Source: Sambucus nigra
Lineage: Eukaryota; Streptophyta; Magnoliopsida; Dipsacales; Adoxaceae
DNA length: 64,000 nucleotides
Assembly (NCBI GenBank): GCA_949130495.1
Contig: OX422208.1
Coordinates: forward strand, 690,695,702-690,759,701
Direction: 5' to 3'
This document shows, piece by piece, positions 63,531 to 64,000 of this stretch (position 1 is the stretch's first letter; each line of letters begins with the position of its first letter). Both the position numbers and the translations under genes were made by a program. Under the pieces are notes generated by a model. The model ran no database searches. It had not been told where the DNA came from and saw only the letters and a program-made list of their open reading frames with translations.

Positions 63531-64000
63531 TAGAAGTTATATTGTTTTGAATCAGATAATAAAAAAGGATGTGGCATTTTAATGTTATTGGTTTCACCAG
63601 ATGGGAGGAACAAATATACCACCATCAAATTGAATTTTGATATTAGCAACAACATTTTCGAATATGAAGCTTACATTTAGAGGACAAAGAAAGCCCATGA
63701 AAAAGGAATACACAGTATCGATGTGTTTGGATATTCTTCCCGCATAATCTACTAGATCTTAGGTAATTTGAAAATTAAATAGGAAAAGATACTTCCATAT
63801 ACCGAATAAATGGAGGAAGTAACCTCCTTATTTGATAATGTAGAATTCTTTTAACTCCTAAGGGGTCGGAATAGTTTTCTTGACGCCATGGATACTCTTG
63901 CCTCCATGGTAGATATTCCCAAGAAATGGATAGAGTGAAAGTGGATTTATGCAAACAACAGTGACCTAAATTCTTATACGAGATTCGTATGATCAAAACG
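63530..64000 (+). pseudogene. Tat-2 second RNase H, cut by the window edge
   Basis: After VEFDIKCVYQEAIKRQAIMD and YLAQSPLEEQ (63,376-63,462) the second RNase H begins: NKKGCGILMLLVSPDGR near 63,561, FDISNNIFEYEAYI near 63,639-63,680, then FGYSSRII near 63,728 and AMDTLASMVDIP near 63,886. As in Tat-1 this confirms the Tat lineage. Integrase should lie beyond 64,000. Confidence 0.85.

Overview
This is a stretch of plant nuclear DNA made almost entirely of decayed, nested transposable elements. It is AT-rich, and every recognisable reading frame is interrupted by stops or frameshifts. Plant origin is shown by Tat-lineage Ty3/gypsy elements with a second RNase H, Sirevirus-like Ty1/copia gag, plant L1-type LINEs with a zf-RVT or plant RNase H module, and fragments of plant genes (WRKY group IIb, REVEILLE-type MYB, chaperonin-60 beta, ribosomal protein eL28). 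I cannot name the species. No intact host gene is visible.

Layout, left to right. Positions 1-2,850 are unassigned DNA with one MITE-like element (1,630-1,981). Positions 2,851-4,960 are a plus-strand copia gag-integrase remnant. Positions 5,012-7,715 and 15,925-17,712 are two copies of one gypsy-type LTR; the first is split by a 5'-truncated LINE. Between them lie a minus-strand copia (about 7,840-12,335) and a WRKY gene fragment that kept its intron (12,566-13,829). A copia RT scrap (18,255-18,760) is followed by a minus-strand Sirevirus-like copia (LTR 18,798-20,310, gag 21,906-22,723). That element appears to be split by a 22-kb Tat element (22,724-44,847) and to resume at its primer-binding site and other LTR (44,946-45,895).

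The large Tat element has 2-kb LTRs with internal subrepeats, a PBS, gag, protease, RT-RNase H, a second RNase H and integrase. It also has an antisense accessory region with plant-mobile-domain-like and DUF7745-like frames, and a 48-bp minisatellite just upstream of the 3' LTR. It was later hit by an Athila-like solo LTR (32,695-34,136) and an L1 LINE (35,368-38,036). A second Tat element starts near 54,200 and runs off the right edge. Its RT is split by a 1,319-bp solo LTR (60,820-62,138).

Positions 45,900-52,810 differ in character. They hold a tRNA-derived SINE with a perfect 10-bp target duplication, several (AT)n/(AC)n/(GT)n microsatellites, and three host-gene fragments on the same strand: a CPN60-beta exon, an intronless eL28 copy, and a REVEILLE exon inside a small inverted-repeat element bounded by AT microsatellites. 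This gene-fragment island, together with the antisense and satellite modules of the Tat element, is the most interesting part of the window.
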